A DNA stretch of 64,000 nucleotides from positions 2,852,001-2,916,000 of the forward strand of contig NZ_CP156795.1 of assembly GCF_039862785.1 (NCBI RefSeq), read 5' to 3'. The notes under the pieces were generated by a model, which saw only the letters and a program-made list of their open reading frames with translations, was not told the DNA's origin and did no database searches. The stretch comes from Acinetobacter sp. ANC 7912 (lineage in GTDB: Bacteria; Pseudomonadota; Gammaproteobacteria; Pseudomonadales; Moraxellaceae). How positions within the stretch are numbered: the first letter of the stretch is position 1; every line of letters starts with the position of its first letter. Made by a program: the position numbers and the translations under genes. Positions 48,360 through 57,057 of this stretch are shown here, one piece after another.

Positions 48360-49184
48360 ATGAAAAAATATTTAGCATTTACGACTCTAAGTTTGAGCCT
48401 TGTGGGGTGCGCGAGTACACCAAAAGCACCAAAATCTGATTACTTTGCCCAAGTTCAAAAAGAATTTAAAACCCAACCTGTAGCGGTTTTGACAGATGCC
48501 TGTCTGCTACGTAAGGAAGTGGGTAATAATCATATTTTACTTGAGCCATCTAATCGGATAGCTACTGCGATTACGCAAGAATTGATACAGCAATTAAACC
48601 GCAATCAAATAAAGGTCACACAAAACTTCCAGCAGTTGCATTGTGGTTTCTTTGAAAAGAAAGTGATTCAGACTTATAAAAAACGTCAAAACCTAGATGC
48701 TAAACCTGAGGATTTAGCGGTTTACCCTGTCTTTGCAACCAATCAGCCCCAATTAACTGATCTGCAAGGTGTAAGTCTGCAACTGCTGCATCAGAAAACT
48801 TTTAAAGTCGGAATCGGTCGTTATAATTTCAGTAATAATTATCAACCGGTAAATATTGAAATTACTGACGCCCAGCTTGAACAATTAAAACCTTTATTAG
48901 GCACGTCTAAAGTGTTGGTGATGCAAGTCTTGGGACAGCAACCTTCATTGGGTAATCGTATTGGCAACATTGCAGGAAGTCTTGCCTTAGCTGCGGTCAC
49001 CATGGGTACAGTCACCACAGGTGATCCAATTCCTCAAGAAGGACAATATTATTTGTTGTCATATGTCGATTTGGACAAAAAGCAAGTTCTTTGGTCAAAG
49101 CAGCAAAAGTTTGATGGCAAGCTCTACCAAACTGAACCTGTGAGCTTAAATACACCAGATATGTTAAAGCCACTAGGCCTTTAA
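48360..49184 (+). CDS. lipoprotein of unknown function
   Basis: This 274-residue precursor has a signal peptide (residues 1-16) with lipobox LVGC (Cys about 17), then Ala-Ser, suiting outer-membrane sorting. The mature protein has Gln-rich segments, two further cysteines (about residues 48 and 95) and a glycine/alanine hydrophobic stretch near 204-222 (NIAGSLALAAVTMGTVTTG). I recognise no domain. It stands alone behind the IS30 element and has its own terminator at 49202. Confidence 0.7.
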   Translation: MKKYLAFTTLSLSLVGCASTPKAPKSDYFAQVQKEFKTQPVAVLTDACLLRKEVGNNHILLEPSNRIATAITQELIQQLNRNQIKVTQNFQQLHCGFFEKKVIQTYKKRQNLDAKPEDLAVYPVFATNQPQLTDLQGVSLQLLHQKTFKVGIGRYNFSNNYQPVNIEITDAQLEQLKPLLGTSKVLVMQVLGQQPSLGNRIGNIAGSLALAAVTMGTVTTGDPIPQEGQYYLLSYVDLDKKQVLWSKQQKFDGKLYQTEPVSLNTPDMLKPLGL

Positions 49185-49201
49185 AAATACAAATAAAAGA
49201 G

Positions 49202-49224
49202 ATCCCGCTTTGGCGGGATTTTTA
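49202..49224 (+). terminator. terminator of the lipoprotein gene
   Basis: ATCCCGC pairs with GCGGGAT around TTTG, followed by TTTTT. It lies 18 bases after the stop. Confidence 0.88.
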
Positions 49225-49359
49225 TTAAAGATACAAATGTTATCCCTTTGTAAATTTAGTTGAATATTCAACCATTAAAATCTTATTCCTCAGCTAGTTA
49301 AATTTCATAGGCGTATCATATTTCTATCTCTTCCCTCCTTTTCTCCTATGGGGTTTAAC

Positions 49360-49887
49360 ATGACTATGCTTAAAACACTACTTGCAACTGCAATCGTTGC
49401 AACTTCAGCTTCTGCTATGGCTACTGAAGCGACTTCTCCTGTTGCTGCAATGAAAGCGCAAGTACAAGCAAATGCTATTCAAGCCGTTACACCAGCTCAA
49501 GCAAAAGTAGCAACTGCAACTGTTAAGGCACAAGATGCTACAGCGAAGGCAGCTGCTAACAAACAGGCTGCTGTAGCAAAAGCAGATGCTGCTAAACAAC
49601 AAGCAACTGAAGCTAAAAAAGCGGCTGATGCCAAAGCTGTTGCTGCAACAACTGAAGCAGCTAAAAAAGTAGAAGCAGCAAAAGCTGCACCAGCTCAAGC
49701 AGAAAAAGCGGCTGAAGCAAAAGTTGAAGCAGTAAAAGCCGATGCAGCTGCAAAAACTGCAGAAGTCAAAGAAACTGCAGCGGTGAAAACTGAAGAAGCT
49801 AAAGCTGAAGTCACAAAAGCTGCTGAACAACCTGTAGTAAAAGCTGAAAAAAAAGGTCTTTTCTCTTGGTTTAAAAAAGCAGCTTAA
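49360..49887 (+). CDS. Ala/Lys-rich exported protein
   Basis: This protein has 175 residues from the ATG at 49360 (MTMLKTLLATAIVA), which has GGGG at suitable spacing. The ATG at 49348 would overlap that site. A signal peptide ends near ASAMA (about residue 21). The mature part is nearly all Ala, Lys, Glu, Thr, Val and Gln in irregular repeats such as AAKKVEAAKAAPAQAEKAA, predicting a long single alpha-helix. It closes with the motif KKGLFSWFKKA. There is no known domain. Low complexity limits inference. Confidence 0.75.
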   Translation: MTMLKTLLATAIVATSASAMATEATSPVAAMKAQVQANAIQAVTPAQAKVATATVKAQDATAKAAANKQAAVAKADAAKQQATEAKKAADAKAVAATTEAAKKVEAAKAAPAQAEKAAEAKVEAVKADAAAKTAEVKETAAVKTEEAKAEVTKAAEQPVVKAEKKGLFSWFKKAA

Positions 49888-49902
49888 TCCTGCGTTTTAA
49901 AC

Positions 49903-49934
49903 CCAAAAAGGATGTCATCTGACATCCTTTTTTA
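49903..49934 (+). terminator. terminator of the Ala/Lys-rich gene
   Basis: AAAAAGGATGTC pairs with GACATCCTTTTT around ATCT. It probably works in both directions, because the next gene is convergent. Confidence 0.9.
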
Positions 49935-49961
49935 TTGCTGATATTTTTAAATATTTAAAAA

Positions 49962-50834
49962 TTAAGCGGAAACTTTCTGCGCCAGCATGGTGGCAAAATG
50001 CTGCTTGATTCTATTCCCCTGTGCATCCACCCGATGCAACTCACCAATATCTTCATTGTATTTAATTAGCTTCCAGCCTTTATACAGTTCGCTTAACTGA
50101 CCCGGTTTAAAAGCAAAAGGAAAGTCCGGCTGGGCCGGAATATCATCGGTATCCATGACACAGACAATCAGGTTATAGCCATTGAGCTTGGTCGCCTGCT
50201 GCATCTGGGCAATCAGGGCTGGAACGGTCTGGGCTTCAAGGAACATCATCACCACGGTACAGCAGATAAAGTCATAGCTGCCAGAAATGCTTGGATCAGC
50301 ATTCAAGTCCCGCTGTGCCGCCTGAATATTTTGAATGCCTTCTACCGCAATGATCTGCTTGAGTTTATCCAGACTATTCGGATTGACATCCCAGGCATCT
50401 ACCTCATAACCCATCTGGTTAAGATACAGCGCATTGCGGCCCTGCCCGCAGCCCACATCCAGCGCACGTCCGCCAGTCAGATACGGCTTTGCCATCACCA
50501 TTTCAGAATGGGTTGGGGTCAGGCCATATTTTTTAGCAAAGTAGTCCTGCTTGCTGCAGTAAAATCGCAGCTGGCATTCCACATCTGGACTGCTGGAAAC
50601 AATCTGATGCCAGCACTGTGGCTCGATCATCGGTGGTTGCTGCTCAGAACTAAATACATGTGTCGACAGAATTTCGCCATTTTCATTGACAAAGGCAAAG
50701 GTCAGCTCACCCTTTAACACTGTCAGCTTGGCCCAGGTGCCGGTCTTGGTATTATGCGGACGCTGGAAACCCTGCGGAATACGCTCCTGTGTCCAGATCG
50801 GCATTTCTTTGTAGCAGACGAGATCCTGGGTCAT
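49962..50834 (-). CDS. tehB: TehB-type SAM-dependent methyltransferase with N-terminal cupin-like domain
   Basis: This protein has 290 residues from the ATG at 50834 (MTQDLVCYKEMPIW), where AGGAG precedes at nine bases and family members start. Residues 1-95 form the DUF1971/TehB-like beta-barrel (KTGTWAKLTVLKGELTF). The rest is a class I methyltransferase with the SAM site ALDVGCGQGRNALYL (about residue 128) and CCTVVMMFLE. It resembles the two-domain Haemophilus TehB rather than the short E. coli form. TehB methylates tellurite or selenium oxyanions. The native role is uncertain. No tehA is adjacent. Confidence 0.9.
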   Translation of the reverse strand: MTQDLVCYKEMPIWTQERIPQGFQRPHNTKTGTWAKLTVLKGELTFAFVNENGEILSTHVFSSEQQPPMIEPQCWHQIVSSSPDVECQLRFYCSKQDYFAKKYGLTPTHSEMVMAKPYLTGGRALDVGCGQGRNALYLNQMGYEVDAWDVNPNSLDKLKQIIAVEGIQNIQAAQRDLNADPSISGSYDFICCTVVMMFLEAQTVPALIAQMQQATKLNGYNLIVCVMDTDDIPAQPDFPFAFKPGQLSELYKGWKLIKYNEDIGELHRVDAQGNRIKQHFATMLAQKVSA

Positions 50835-50954
50835 GCAGCATTGCTCCTGTTGTTGTGCCATTTTATTTAGCTGTTAAATCTCTGTTTATCTATAACATGT
50901 CTATGCTTTTGCTGCCATGCTCAAGATGGCTTACAGACAAATAGCACTTTGCTG

Positions 50955-51704
50955 TTACAAGGCTTCTTCGACAATTTTTTGATTTTTTGTCTTAATTTGC
51001 TGCATTTGTTTATTCAAGTTTTCAATATCTTTATATAGCGCGATAAAGGGCTGAACCGCTTTCTCATCATGGAACATAAACATGCGGTTTCGTTTTTCCC
51101 ATTTATACTTCTTTAGCAAGGCAAATAGCTGATCAGCCTTGGCCAGACTCTGCTTTTCAATTTCAAAAATGGCATAGGCATCATTTTCCTGCTCGGTCGC
51201 TCTCAGGTTCTGCGCCAATTGCTGACGGTAACGCTGCTTGATGTCCAGCTGTTTTACTTCTTCAATTTGATTCGCTTCACGGCGCTTGATGGTGGCTTCA
51301 TAGTCATCCACGATCTGATGCACCTGCTTGAGCATGGCTTCGGTTTCTTTATAGCCTTGGGTCTGATCCTTGGCGAGACGGTCGATATTCAGGAACTGAT
51401 CCCACTTGGCTGCTTTGAGGTCACGTAAGTACTGGTTGCGTTCTTCGGCACGATCACGCATCTGGCCCAGCACATACTCGGCCATCACCGCATAGTCACC
51501 ATCCAGCCGCTCTTCTTCAATCTCCAGCTGGATTGGTTTTTCCCAATCCTGCGCCTGCTCGAAGATTTCTGCCGTCTTTTCGGTCAGCACAGCCTCATAT
51601 TCAATCAGCTGGGCTTTATCCTGCTTCTGCATGGTGTATTGATAGAACAAGCCAGCAAAGACCACCAGCGTTGCTCCAGCCAGAATGACAAAGACACGTG
51701 GCAT
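50955..51704 (-). CDS. membrane-anchored coiled-coil protein of unknown function
   Basis: This protein has 249 residues from the ATG at 51704 (MPRVFVILAGATLVVF), seven bases after AGAGGAG. The ATG at 51710 is too close to that site. One N-terminal transmembrane helix (about residues 5-22) is followed by a highly charged helical region with heptad patterns (about 25-240). No domain is recognised. It is probably anchored in the inner membrane with a periplasmic coiled coil. It lies next to a pair of small exported proteins of unknown function. Confidence 0.7.
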   Translation of the reverse strand: MPRVFVILAGATLVVFAGLFYQYTMQKQDKAQLIEYEAVLTEKTAEIFEQAQDWEKPIQLEIEEERLDGDYAVMAEYVLGQMRDRAEERNQYLRDLKAAKWDQFLNIDRLAKDQTQGYKETEAMLKQVHQIVDDYEATIKRREANQIEEVKQLDIKQRYRQQLAQNLRATEQENDAYAIFEIEKQSLAKADQLFALLKKYKWEKRNRMFMFHDEKAVQPFIALYKDIENLNKQMQQIKTKNQKIVEEAL

Positions 51705-51876
51705 GCACATGCTCCTCTGCTGCAGGTAAACATCGATTACCTTTTCATCAATATGCTGATTTTTTGGATAAAAAGCAATCTAGCTATACAAAAACCTACA
51801 GCAGCCATCCGATTATGGATTCGACCGGTTCAAGCACGTTTTAAAGATGCAACGTGCTTAAACGGTCTTGAAGCTT

Positions 51877-52377
51877 TTAACAGCCATTGGCTGCACACCA
51901 TTGATTCAGTAAAGTCCGGTCTACATTGTTCTGGTTAAACTGCTCTCGGGCCCGCTGCACATTGGTGGCATTTCGGTCGATACCAAATGGCGCCAGCATC
52001 AGGTAAATACCATCGCGCGGATCAGCGGAGCGCAAGCCATCAGCAATTGACTGCACATATTGCTGCAGGCCCGGTGGTAAGTCATCCAGCCGTGCCGGAT
52101 TAGATCTTGGTATAATCTCGATATCACCGGCATAATCAGCATTGACAGTATAGTCCTGCAGTTCACGTTCAATTTTCATGAGTCGCATGTTTAAGGCTTT
52201 TTTCTGGCTGGTCTGTTCCTGCAAAGGTGGCATGATAGTTTCTGCACGCAGTTCATCCTCGGTCATCACGGTTAAGGTCGACAAAGTGACCGGATCAGAC
52301 GCAGCATGAGCATCAATTAGAAACAGCGCTGTAAATAGACTAAGTAACATCAATAAAGATGAGTTGAGGAAACGCAT
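51877..52377 (-). CDS. small exported protein, member 1 of a tandem pair
   Basis: This 166-residue precursor has a signal peptide (residues 1-25, ending AHAA). The mature N-terminus reads VTLSTLTVMTEDEL, resembling a TonB box. The C-terminal half contains PPGLQQYVQSIADGLRSADP, then a GIYLMLAPFGIDR block that recurs in the gene at 52597. Two Cys at the extreme C-terminus (WCAANGC) could form a disulfide. The function is unknown. The start has a GGAGGG site. Confidence 0.75.
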   Translation of the reverse strand: MRFLNSSLLMLLSLFTALFLIDAHAASDPVTLSTLTVMTEDELRAETIMPPLQEQTSQKKALNMRLMKIERELQDYTVNADYAGDIEIIPRSNPARLDDLPPGLQQYVQSIADGLRSADPRDGIYLMLAPFGIDRNATNVQRAREQFNQNNVDRTLLNQWCAANGC

Positions 52378-52555
52378 AGGACGCCCTCCACATCATTCAG
52401 GGGGAGAAATTCTATTGTTGCGCTAACTGGTGTAAAGTTGCTCAGTCTTAGTGTGAATATTCATATACCAGCCTGACCGCTGCCACTGATTTGGACTGTG
52501 ATTGAGTTGAAAATCAGAAAGAAAATAGACTCGGCTCCATAAAATAACCGCAATA

Positions 52556-52578
52556 AAAAATCCCCGACTGGCGGGGAT
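52556..52578 (-). terminator. terminator of the exported-protein gene at 52597
   Basis: On the minus strand ATCCCCG pairs with CGGGGAT around CCAGT, followed by six T. It separates the two paralogues, so each is likely its own transcript. Confidence 0.88.
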
Positions 52579-52596
52579 AGATCTGTCAGCAATACC

Positions 52597-53118
52597 TTAA
52601 GGATATCGCGGCAATTGCACTGCAGGAACAGTATGATTCTGATTTTCCAGGAAACCGATATTCACCTTGTCCATATTGATGTTGAACTTGATGCCACGAT
52701 CTGGATCCATACTATTACTACGGTCAATGCCGAAATTTCCCAGAATGGTATATAGCCCTTGAGTCGGGTCACTGGATTGCAAACCTTGGGCAATGGTCAT
52801 GACATACTGTTGTAGCGCTGGCGACAGGGAGTTCAGATTCGGTTCCGGTATTGGCTGAAAATCCAGGTTGGCAACGATATCCGGATTGACCATGAAATTC
52901 TCGGCATTCCATGTCCCACGAATCACCTGATGCTGGAGCGCACGCAGATTCTTCTCTTCCTGTACAAATGGCACATAGCCGGTTTCATTACTCATTTCCG
53001 GTTCGGCCATCACGGTCATCTTCGGTAAAGTCACAACCTCTTTTTCTTCCTCTGCGTATACCCCTAGGCTGCAAGTGCCCAACAGGATGCCACATAACGA
53101 TATTCTGATGCTGTTCAT
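52597..53118 (-). CDS. small exported protein, member 2 of a tandem pair
   Basis: This protein has 173 residues from the ATG at 53118 (MNSIRISLCGILLG), preceded by GGGG at normal spacing. A signal peptide ends near VYA (about residue 23). The mature N-terminus VVTLPKMTVMAEPEM resembles a TonB box, and a block with LQQYVMTIAQGLQSSDP and LGNFGIDR matches the neighbour at 51877. The C-terminus differs. No cysteine remains in the mature form. The function is unknown. Confidence 0.75.
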   Translation of the reverse strand: MNSIRISLCGILLGTCSLGVYAEEEKEVVTLPKMTVMAEPEMSNETGYVPFVQEEKNLRALQHQVIRGTWNAENFMVNPDIVANLDFQPIPEPNLNSLSPALQQYVMTIAQGLQSSDPTQGLYTILGNFGIDRSNSMDPDRGIKFNINMDKVNIGFLENQNHTVPAVQLPRYP

Positions 53119-53350
53119 TGGCTTTACCCCATTTCTCTTGGTCACAGGCTGAATGCTGTGACCAATGAATTAAAGTCAGTTCTGGATTGGTTATTAACTA
53201 GCTTAGCGCGATTTTTTGCAGAACTCATGCTTCCTCAGATGAATGACATATAAACTAAATTCTAAGGAAGATCGGAAATATACGAACGGATTGGAAAGGC
53301 GTGGCAATCAACAGAAAAAGGCAATCACAGAGGGATCTAAAAATTACAGG

Positions 53351-53385
53351 CGAAAAAAAACCTCAAACAATGTTTGAGGTTTTTC
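53351..53385 (-). terminator. terminator of tRNA-Phe copy at 53391
   Basis: On the minus strand AACCTCAAACA pairs with TGTTTGAGGTT, a perfect 11-bp stem, followed by T. Confidence 0.9.
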
Positions 53386-53390
53386 GAATA

Positions 53391-53466
53391 TGGTGGCGAG
53401 ACCCAGGATCGAACTGGGGACACACGGATTTTCAATCCGTTGCTCTACCAACTGAGCTATCACGCC
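53391..53466 (-). tRNA. tRNA-Phe (anticodon GAA), copy 1
   Basis: It spans 76 bases with encoded CCA. The acceptor GGCGTGA and its partner strand end TCTCGCC, with G-T pairing. The anticodon loop is TTGAAAA. It is identical to the copy at 53603. Confidence 0.96.
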
Positions 53467-53549
53467 GATGCGGTGTATTAAGCCGTATCTGCATACATTA
53501 GTCAATCAAAATCCGAAAAAAATTGATCGAATGTGTAAAATTTAATCCA

Positions 53550-53578
53550 AAAAAAAATCCCTGATGGGATCAGGGATT
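53550..53578 (-). terminator. terminator of tRNA-Phe copy at 53603
   Basis: On the minus strand AATCCCTGAT pairs with ATCAGGGATT, then a run of T. Copy 2 is therefore terminated before copy 1 is reached. Confidence 0.9.
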
Positions 53579-53602
53579 GAAAACTTTGAATCGTTTTGAA
53601 TA

Positions 53603-53678
53603 TGGTGGCGAGACCCAGGATCGAACTGGGGACACACGGATTTTCAATCCGTTGCTCTACCAACTGAGCTATCACGCC
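53603..53678 (-). tRNA. tRNA-Phe (anticodon GAA), copy 2
   Basis: It spans 76 bases and is identical over its length to the copy at 53391, with a related short 5' flank (a GTATTAA-containing leader). Each copy has its own terminator. Confidence 0.96.
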
Positions 53679-53831
53679 GATGACGCGTATTAAACCGTTT
53701 CAGCCGCATGCCGTCAAGCATGAAAAGTACATTTTTTACCAATCGCCTACTTTTACAGCAAATTGTTTCCTCTGCTGTCTAATTTTTAAGTCAAGGCGCT
53801 AAATAATTCATTTTCAATCAAAAATCAGAAT

Positions 53832-53856
53832 AAAAAAAGCAGCCCGAAGGCTGCCT
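53832..53856 (-). terminator. terminator of the PanM-like gene
   Basis: On the minus strand GGCAGCC pairs with GGGCTGC around TTC, followed by seven T. It lies about 27 bases after the stop. Confidence 0.88.
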
Positions 53857-53882
53857 GAATCAGGGCATCAGCAAAAAAGTAT

Positions 53883-54260
53883 TTAGATTTTTTCCAGATG
53901 CGCCAGACAACGGTGAATCGCACCACATCCTGGCTCAAATACCTTCACGCCTTTCTCTTCTTCCATCCGACAGACTTCGCTAACCAGCCTTTCTGCAACC
54001 CCGCGTCCACGGTTGGCCGGATGCACGACCACATTCTGCAGCAGGCGGGTTTCGCCTTGACCGGTGCACCAGATCGCACCAATAATACGGGTATTAAATT
54101 CTGCAGTATAAAGTACGCTATACTGTTGCAGGTTTTGCTCTAGTTGTTCCATGGCATCGGCCCCGTCACTAAATTCCGGGCTGGTGTCATACAGTCGCTC
54201 AAGCTGGCTGCGCACTTCATCATTTTCCAAAGAAGTATAGGCATGTACGGTAATAGGCAT
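53883..54260 (-). CDS. GNAT-family protein, PanM/PanZ-like acetyl-CoA sensor
   Basis: This 125-residue single GNAT domain has the acetyl-CoA-binding loop in VVHPANRGRGVAERL (about residues 76-90) after the beta-4 strand LLQNV. It lacks the usual extended C-terminal part of larger acetyltransferases. Size and pattern match PanM (PanZ), which binds acetyl-CoA and promotes self-cleavage of the PanD aspartate decarboxylase. That role is inferred, since panD is not in view. It is divergent from hisB. Confidence 0.7.
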   Translation of the reverse strand: MPITVHAYTSLENDEVRSQLERLYDTSPEFSDGADAMEQLEQNLQQYSVLYTAEFNTRIIGAIWCTGQGETRLLQNVVVHPANRGRGVAERLVSEVCRMEEEKGVKVFEPGCGAIHRCLAHLEKI

Positions 54261-54356
54261 TGATAAACCCTCCTGAGCAATCTAATATGCGGTGACGTCG
54301 TCACGGCGAAAATATTTTCTACATCAATCATTTTGACGTATTTGAGGAACGTGTCT

Positions 54357-54950
54357 ATGACAGATCGTATCAGTGAAGTGGTAAGAAATACCAACGAAAC
54401 CAAAATTCGGGTTCGCCTGAATCTCGATGGTACTGGTCAAGGCACTTTAAACACTGGTGTTCCATTTTTAGATCATATGATTGATCAAATCAAGCGACAT
54501 GGTTTGTTTGATATTGACATTCATTGTGACGGCGACCTGGAAATTGATGATCACCATACCGTAGAAGACTGCGGGATTACCCTGGGTCAGGCCTTCGCTC
54601 AGGCGCTGGGTGACAAGAAAGGTTTACGTCGCTACGGACACTTCTATGCCCCGCTGGACGAGTCTTTGAGCCGTGTTGTGGTCGATCTGTCTGGCCGCCC
54701 TGGCCTGTTCATGGATATTCCATTTACCCGCGCACTTATCGGTACCTTTGATGTAGACCTGTTCTCTGAATTCTTCCAGGGCTTTGTAAACCACGCGTTG
54801 ATGACCTTACACATTGACAACCTAAAAGGTAAAAACAGTCACCACCAGATTGAAAGTGTGTTCAAGGCATTTGCCCGTGCCCTGCGTATGGCATGTGAAG
54901 TTGATCCACGTGCTGCCAATACTGTTGCTTCAACCAAAGGTACCCTGTAA
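54357..54950 (+). CDS. hisB: imidazoleglycerol-phosphate dehydratase
   Basis: This enzyme has 197 residues from the ATG at 54357 ([16 protein letters not shown]), eight bases after GAGGAA. The frame is open from 54333. It is the monofunctional HisB form, lacking the phosphatase domain of the E. coli protein. Metal-binding His/Glu motifs are present: [24 protein letters not shown] in part as [11 protein letters not shown], and [12 protein letters not shown]. Its stop overlaps the hisH ATG (TAATG), so the two are translationally coupled. Confidence 0.96.
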   Translation: MTDRISEVVRNTNETKIRVRLNLDGTGQGTLNTGVPFLDHMIDQIKRHGLFDIDIHCDGDLEIDDHHTVEDCGITLGQAFAQALGDKKGLRRYGHFYAPLDESLSRVVVDLSGRPGLFMDIPFTRALIGTFDVDLFSEFFQGFVNHALMTLHIDNLKGKNSHHQIESVFKAFARALRMACEVDPRAANTVASTKGTL

Positions 54951-55567
54951 TGACCCGTATTGCTCTTCTTGACTATGGCATGGGAAATCTTCATTCCGCT
55001 GCCAAAGCATTAGAATATGTCGGTGCTACAGTAGATGTGACCAATGATCCAAAGCTGATTGCTCAGGCAGACAAGATTGTCTTTCCGGGTGTAGGTGCAA
55101 TGCGTGACTGTATGCAGGGCATGCATGAAGCGGGTATTGATGATGTGGTGCGTCATGCGGTATTCAACAAACCTGTATTGGCGATCTGTGTCGGTATGCA
55201 GGCACTCATGCAACGCTCTGAAGAAAATGGCGGTGCCGATGCACTGGGTATTTTTGAAGGTGAAGTGAAACGCTTCCCCGATGTAGATGGTTTGAAAGTG
55301 CCACATATGGGCTGGAACCAGGTACATCAGGCTGATCCTAACCATCCGATGTGGAAAGACATTGAACAGGATGCGCGTTTCTACTTCGTGCATAGCTTCT
55401 ATGTAGAACCGAAAGACCCAAGCATTATTGCTGCAACCTGTGATTATGGTCTGGAATTCTGTACCGCATTGCATAAAGAAAACCTGTTTGCGACCCAGTT
55501 CCATCCGGAAAAGAGTCATACTGCAGGTCTGCAATTGCTGAAAAACTTTGTGGAATGGGATATCTAA
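54950..55567 (+). CDS. hisH: imidazole glycerol phosphate synthase glutamine amidotransferase subunit
   Basis: This 205-residue class I glutaminase supplies ammonia to HisF. The catalytic Cys lies in [10 protein letters not shown] (about residue 83), and the His/Glu pair is in [13 protein letters not shown] (about residue 186). The N-terminus has the typical [16 protein letters not shown]. It overlaps hisB by one base. Its partner hisF lies 5.4 kb downstream, separated by hisA and unrelated genes. Confidence 0.97.
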   Translation: MTRIALLDYGMGNLHSAAKALEYVGATVDVTNDPKLIAQADKIVFPGVGAMRDCMQGMHEAGIDDVVRHAVFNKPVLAICVGMQALMQRSEENGGADALGIFEGEVKRFPDVDGLKVPHMGWNQVHQADPNHPMWKDIEQDARFYFVHSFYVEPKDPSIIAATCDYGLEFCTALHKENLFATQFHPEKSHTAGLQLLKNFVEWDI

Positions 55568-55580
55568 TCTCTGTTCCTGT

Positions 55581-55607
55581 AAAAAGCCCGCAATTTGCGG
55601 GCTTTTT
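55581..55607 (+). terminator. hisBH terminator
   Basis: AAAAAGCCCGCA pairs with TGCGGGCTTTTT around ATT. It lies 13 bases after the hisH stop. Confidence 0.92.
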
Positions 55608-55702
55608 ACTCTATAGTTGATCTTACTCTTTTTCATCCAAGCTATTTTGAAACGATTCAAAATCCTCTATGCTTGGAATAAGTACAATAAAAATAATCTG
55701 AT

Positions 55703-56215
55703 ATGACAACCACGCAGGATTCTGTTCGCTCTCCTCATGGACGTTTTAGTCGCTGTAGCTGGCTGGCATGGCAAATGATCTTGTTGTTCTGGCTCATTCC
55801 TTTAGCCCTGATCTTGTTGGCAACATCACCATTTTTACATGTGCATAATTATCAAAATTGGATGCTCTGGATTGCTTATCCATTCATTGCGATTTATCTG
55901 GCAGTGCTGTTCTATTTTTCCGTGGTCTTTACCATTCGACGCTTGCATGACCTGAACCATTCCGGCTGGTTGAGTGTAATGATGGTGATTCCTGGGCTGA
56001 ATCTGCTGTTTTTCTTTTATCTGGTGATAGCCAAAGGGAGTACATCCAAGAACCGTTATGGTTTGCCCCGTACTGTCCAAACTTGGGAAAAACCGCTCGC
56101 TATCTTGTATCTCTTACTGAGTCTTTATCTGCTGAGTACCTTCGCCATGGCACTGTATAGCAATTATCAAGTCAAGCTCACAGCACAAGCTCAGTCTGCG
56201 GTAAACTTGCAATAA
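55703..56215 (+). CDS. DUF805 membrane protein
   Basis: This 170-residue protein has four hydrophobic helices (about residues 20-43, 55-80, 92-113 and 130-152). The conserved DUF805 segment RRLHDLNHSGWLS lies between helices 2 and 3, followed by a KGSTSKNRYG-type loop. The function of the family is unknown. It sits between hisH and an exonuclease gene with no clear functional link. Confidence 0.85.
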   Translation: MTTTQDSVRSPHGRFSRCSWLAWQMILLFWLIPLALILLATSPFLHVHNYQNWMLWIAYPFIAIYLAVLFYFSVVFTIRRLHDLNHSGWLSVMMVIPGLNLLFFFYLVIAKGSTSKNRYGLPRTVQTWEKPLAILYLLLSLYLLSTFAMALYSNYQVKLTAQAQSAVNLQ

Positions 56216-56249
56216 CACTTAAATGTAAACCCGTTGTTGGGCTGATTTT

Positions 56250-56912
56250 ATGGACTCATCACTTGCATACCAACTACCGAGCAAAGCAGAAATCGCCCAA
56301 ATGCCATTATTTCAGAATCTACCCTTTGCACAGATTCAGGTGATCCAAAACCTGAAGCAATGTGAATCGATCCGTGCAGAACTCTTTCAGGCAGCCGTCT
56401 TGGGCTTTGATTCCGAATCCAAACCGATATTTAATAAAGGTGAAGTACAGACAGGACCACATCTGATTCAACTGGCAACCTTGGAGAAAGCCTATTTATT
56501 TCAGATGAAACCTGAGATTTTGGAGTTTCTTAAACCGGTCTTTGCCAGCCGTGATCAAATCAAGGTCGGCTTTGGCTTAAAAAATGATGCCCATCTGTTC
56601 CGCAAAAAAGGGATTGAACTGAATAGCGTCATTGAACTGTCCAAATGTTTCGGCGGTTTTGGGTTTCAAAATCCGGTGGGAGTGAAGAATGCCATTGCCC
56701 TGTTATTTCAGCAGAATTTTCCAAAATCGAAAAAAATCAGTACCTCCAATTGGGCTAGTCCTCAATTGACTCCAGCACAGATTGAATATGCGGCAGCGGA
56801 TGCCTATGCCTGTATTCTGGTATTTGAAGAATTACTCCGCCTCGGACAATTGCCCAAGCATATCCCGAATACCTCGTTCAAACTGCGGATTCGCCCGCAT
56901 ATGAATATTTAA
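56250..56912 (+). CDS. 3'-5' exonuclease domain protein (DEDDy type)
   Basis: This 220-residue protein has an RNase D-like exonuclease fold. Motif I is LGFDSESKP (about residue 50), motif II is in FGLKNDAHLF, and motif III is YAAADAYACILVFEEL with the Tyr and Asp of the DEDDy class. It has no HRDC domain, so it is shorter than RNase D. It probably trims RNA or DNA 3' ends. Its substrate is unknown. It lies 145 bases upstream of hisA. Confidence 0.88.
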   Translation: MDSSLAYQLPSKAEIAQMPLFQNLPFAQIQVIQNLKQCESIRAELFQAAVLGFDSESKPIFNKGEVQTGPHLIQLATLEKAYLFQMKPEILEFLKPVFASRDQIKVGFGLKNDAHLFRKKGIELNSVIELSKCFGGFGFQNPVGVKNAIALLFQQNFPKSKKISTSNWASPQLTPAQIEYAAADAYACILVFEELLRLGQLPKHIPNTSFKLRIRPHMNI

Positions 56913-57057
56913 TCGCTCTATACTAATAGACACCCAAGCCAGCCATGACAGGTTTTTTCATATATCTGATTCATGATTTAGATTTAGAAATCCACCGTTT
57001 ATTTGTTAAGATGGCAGCCATTCAAATTCAATCGACGATTAGGCCAGGAGCGAAAGC

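Noticed and set aside
49405-49830. minus-strand Cys/Phe/Ser-rich frame
   Set aside because: It is the shadow of the Ala/Lys-rich coding sequence.
53301-53501. 66-codon plus-strand frame across tRNA-Phe
   Set aside because: It reads antisense through a tRNA and its terminator, so it is an artefact.
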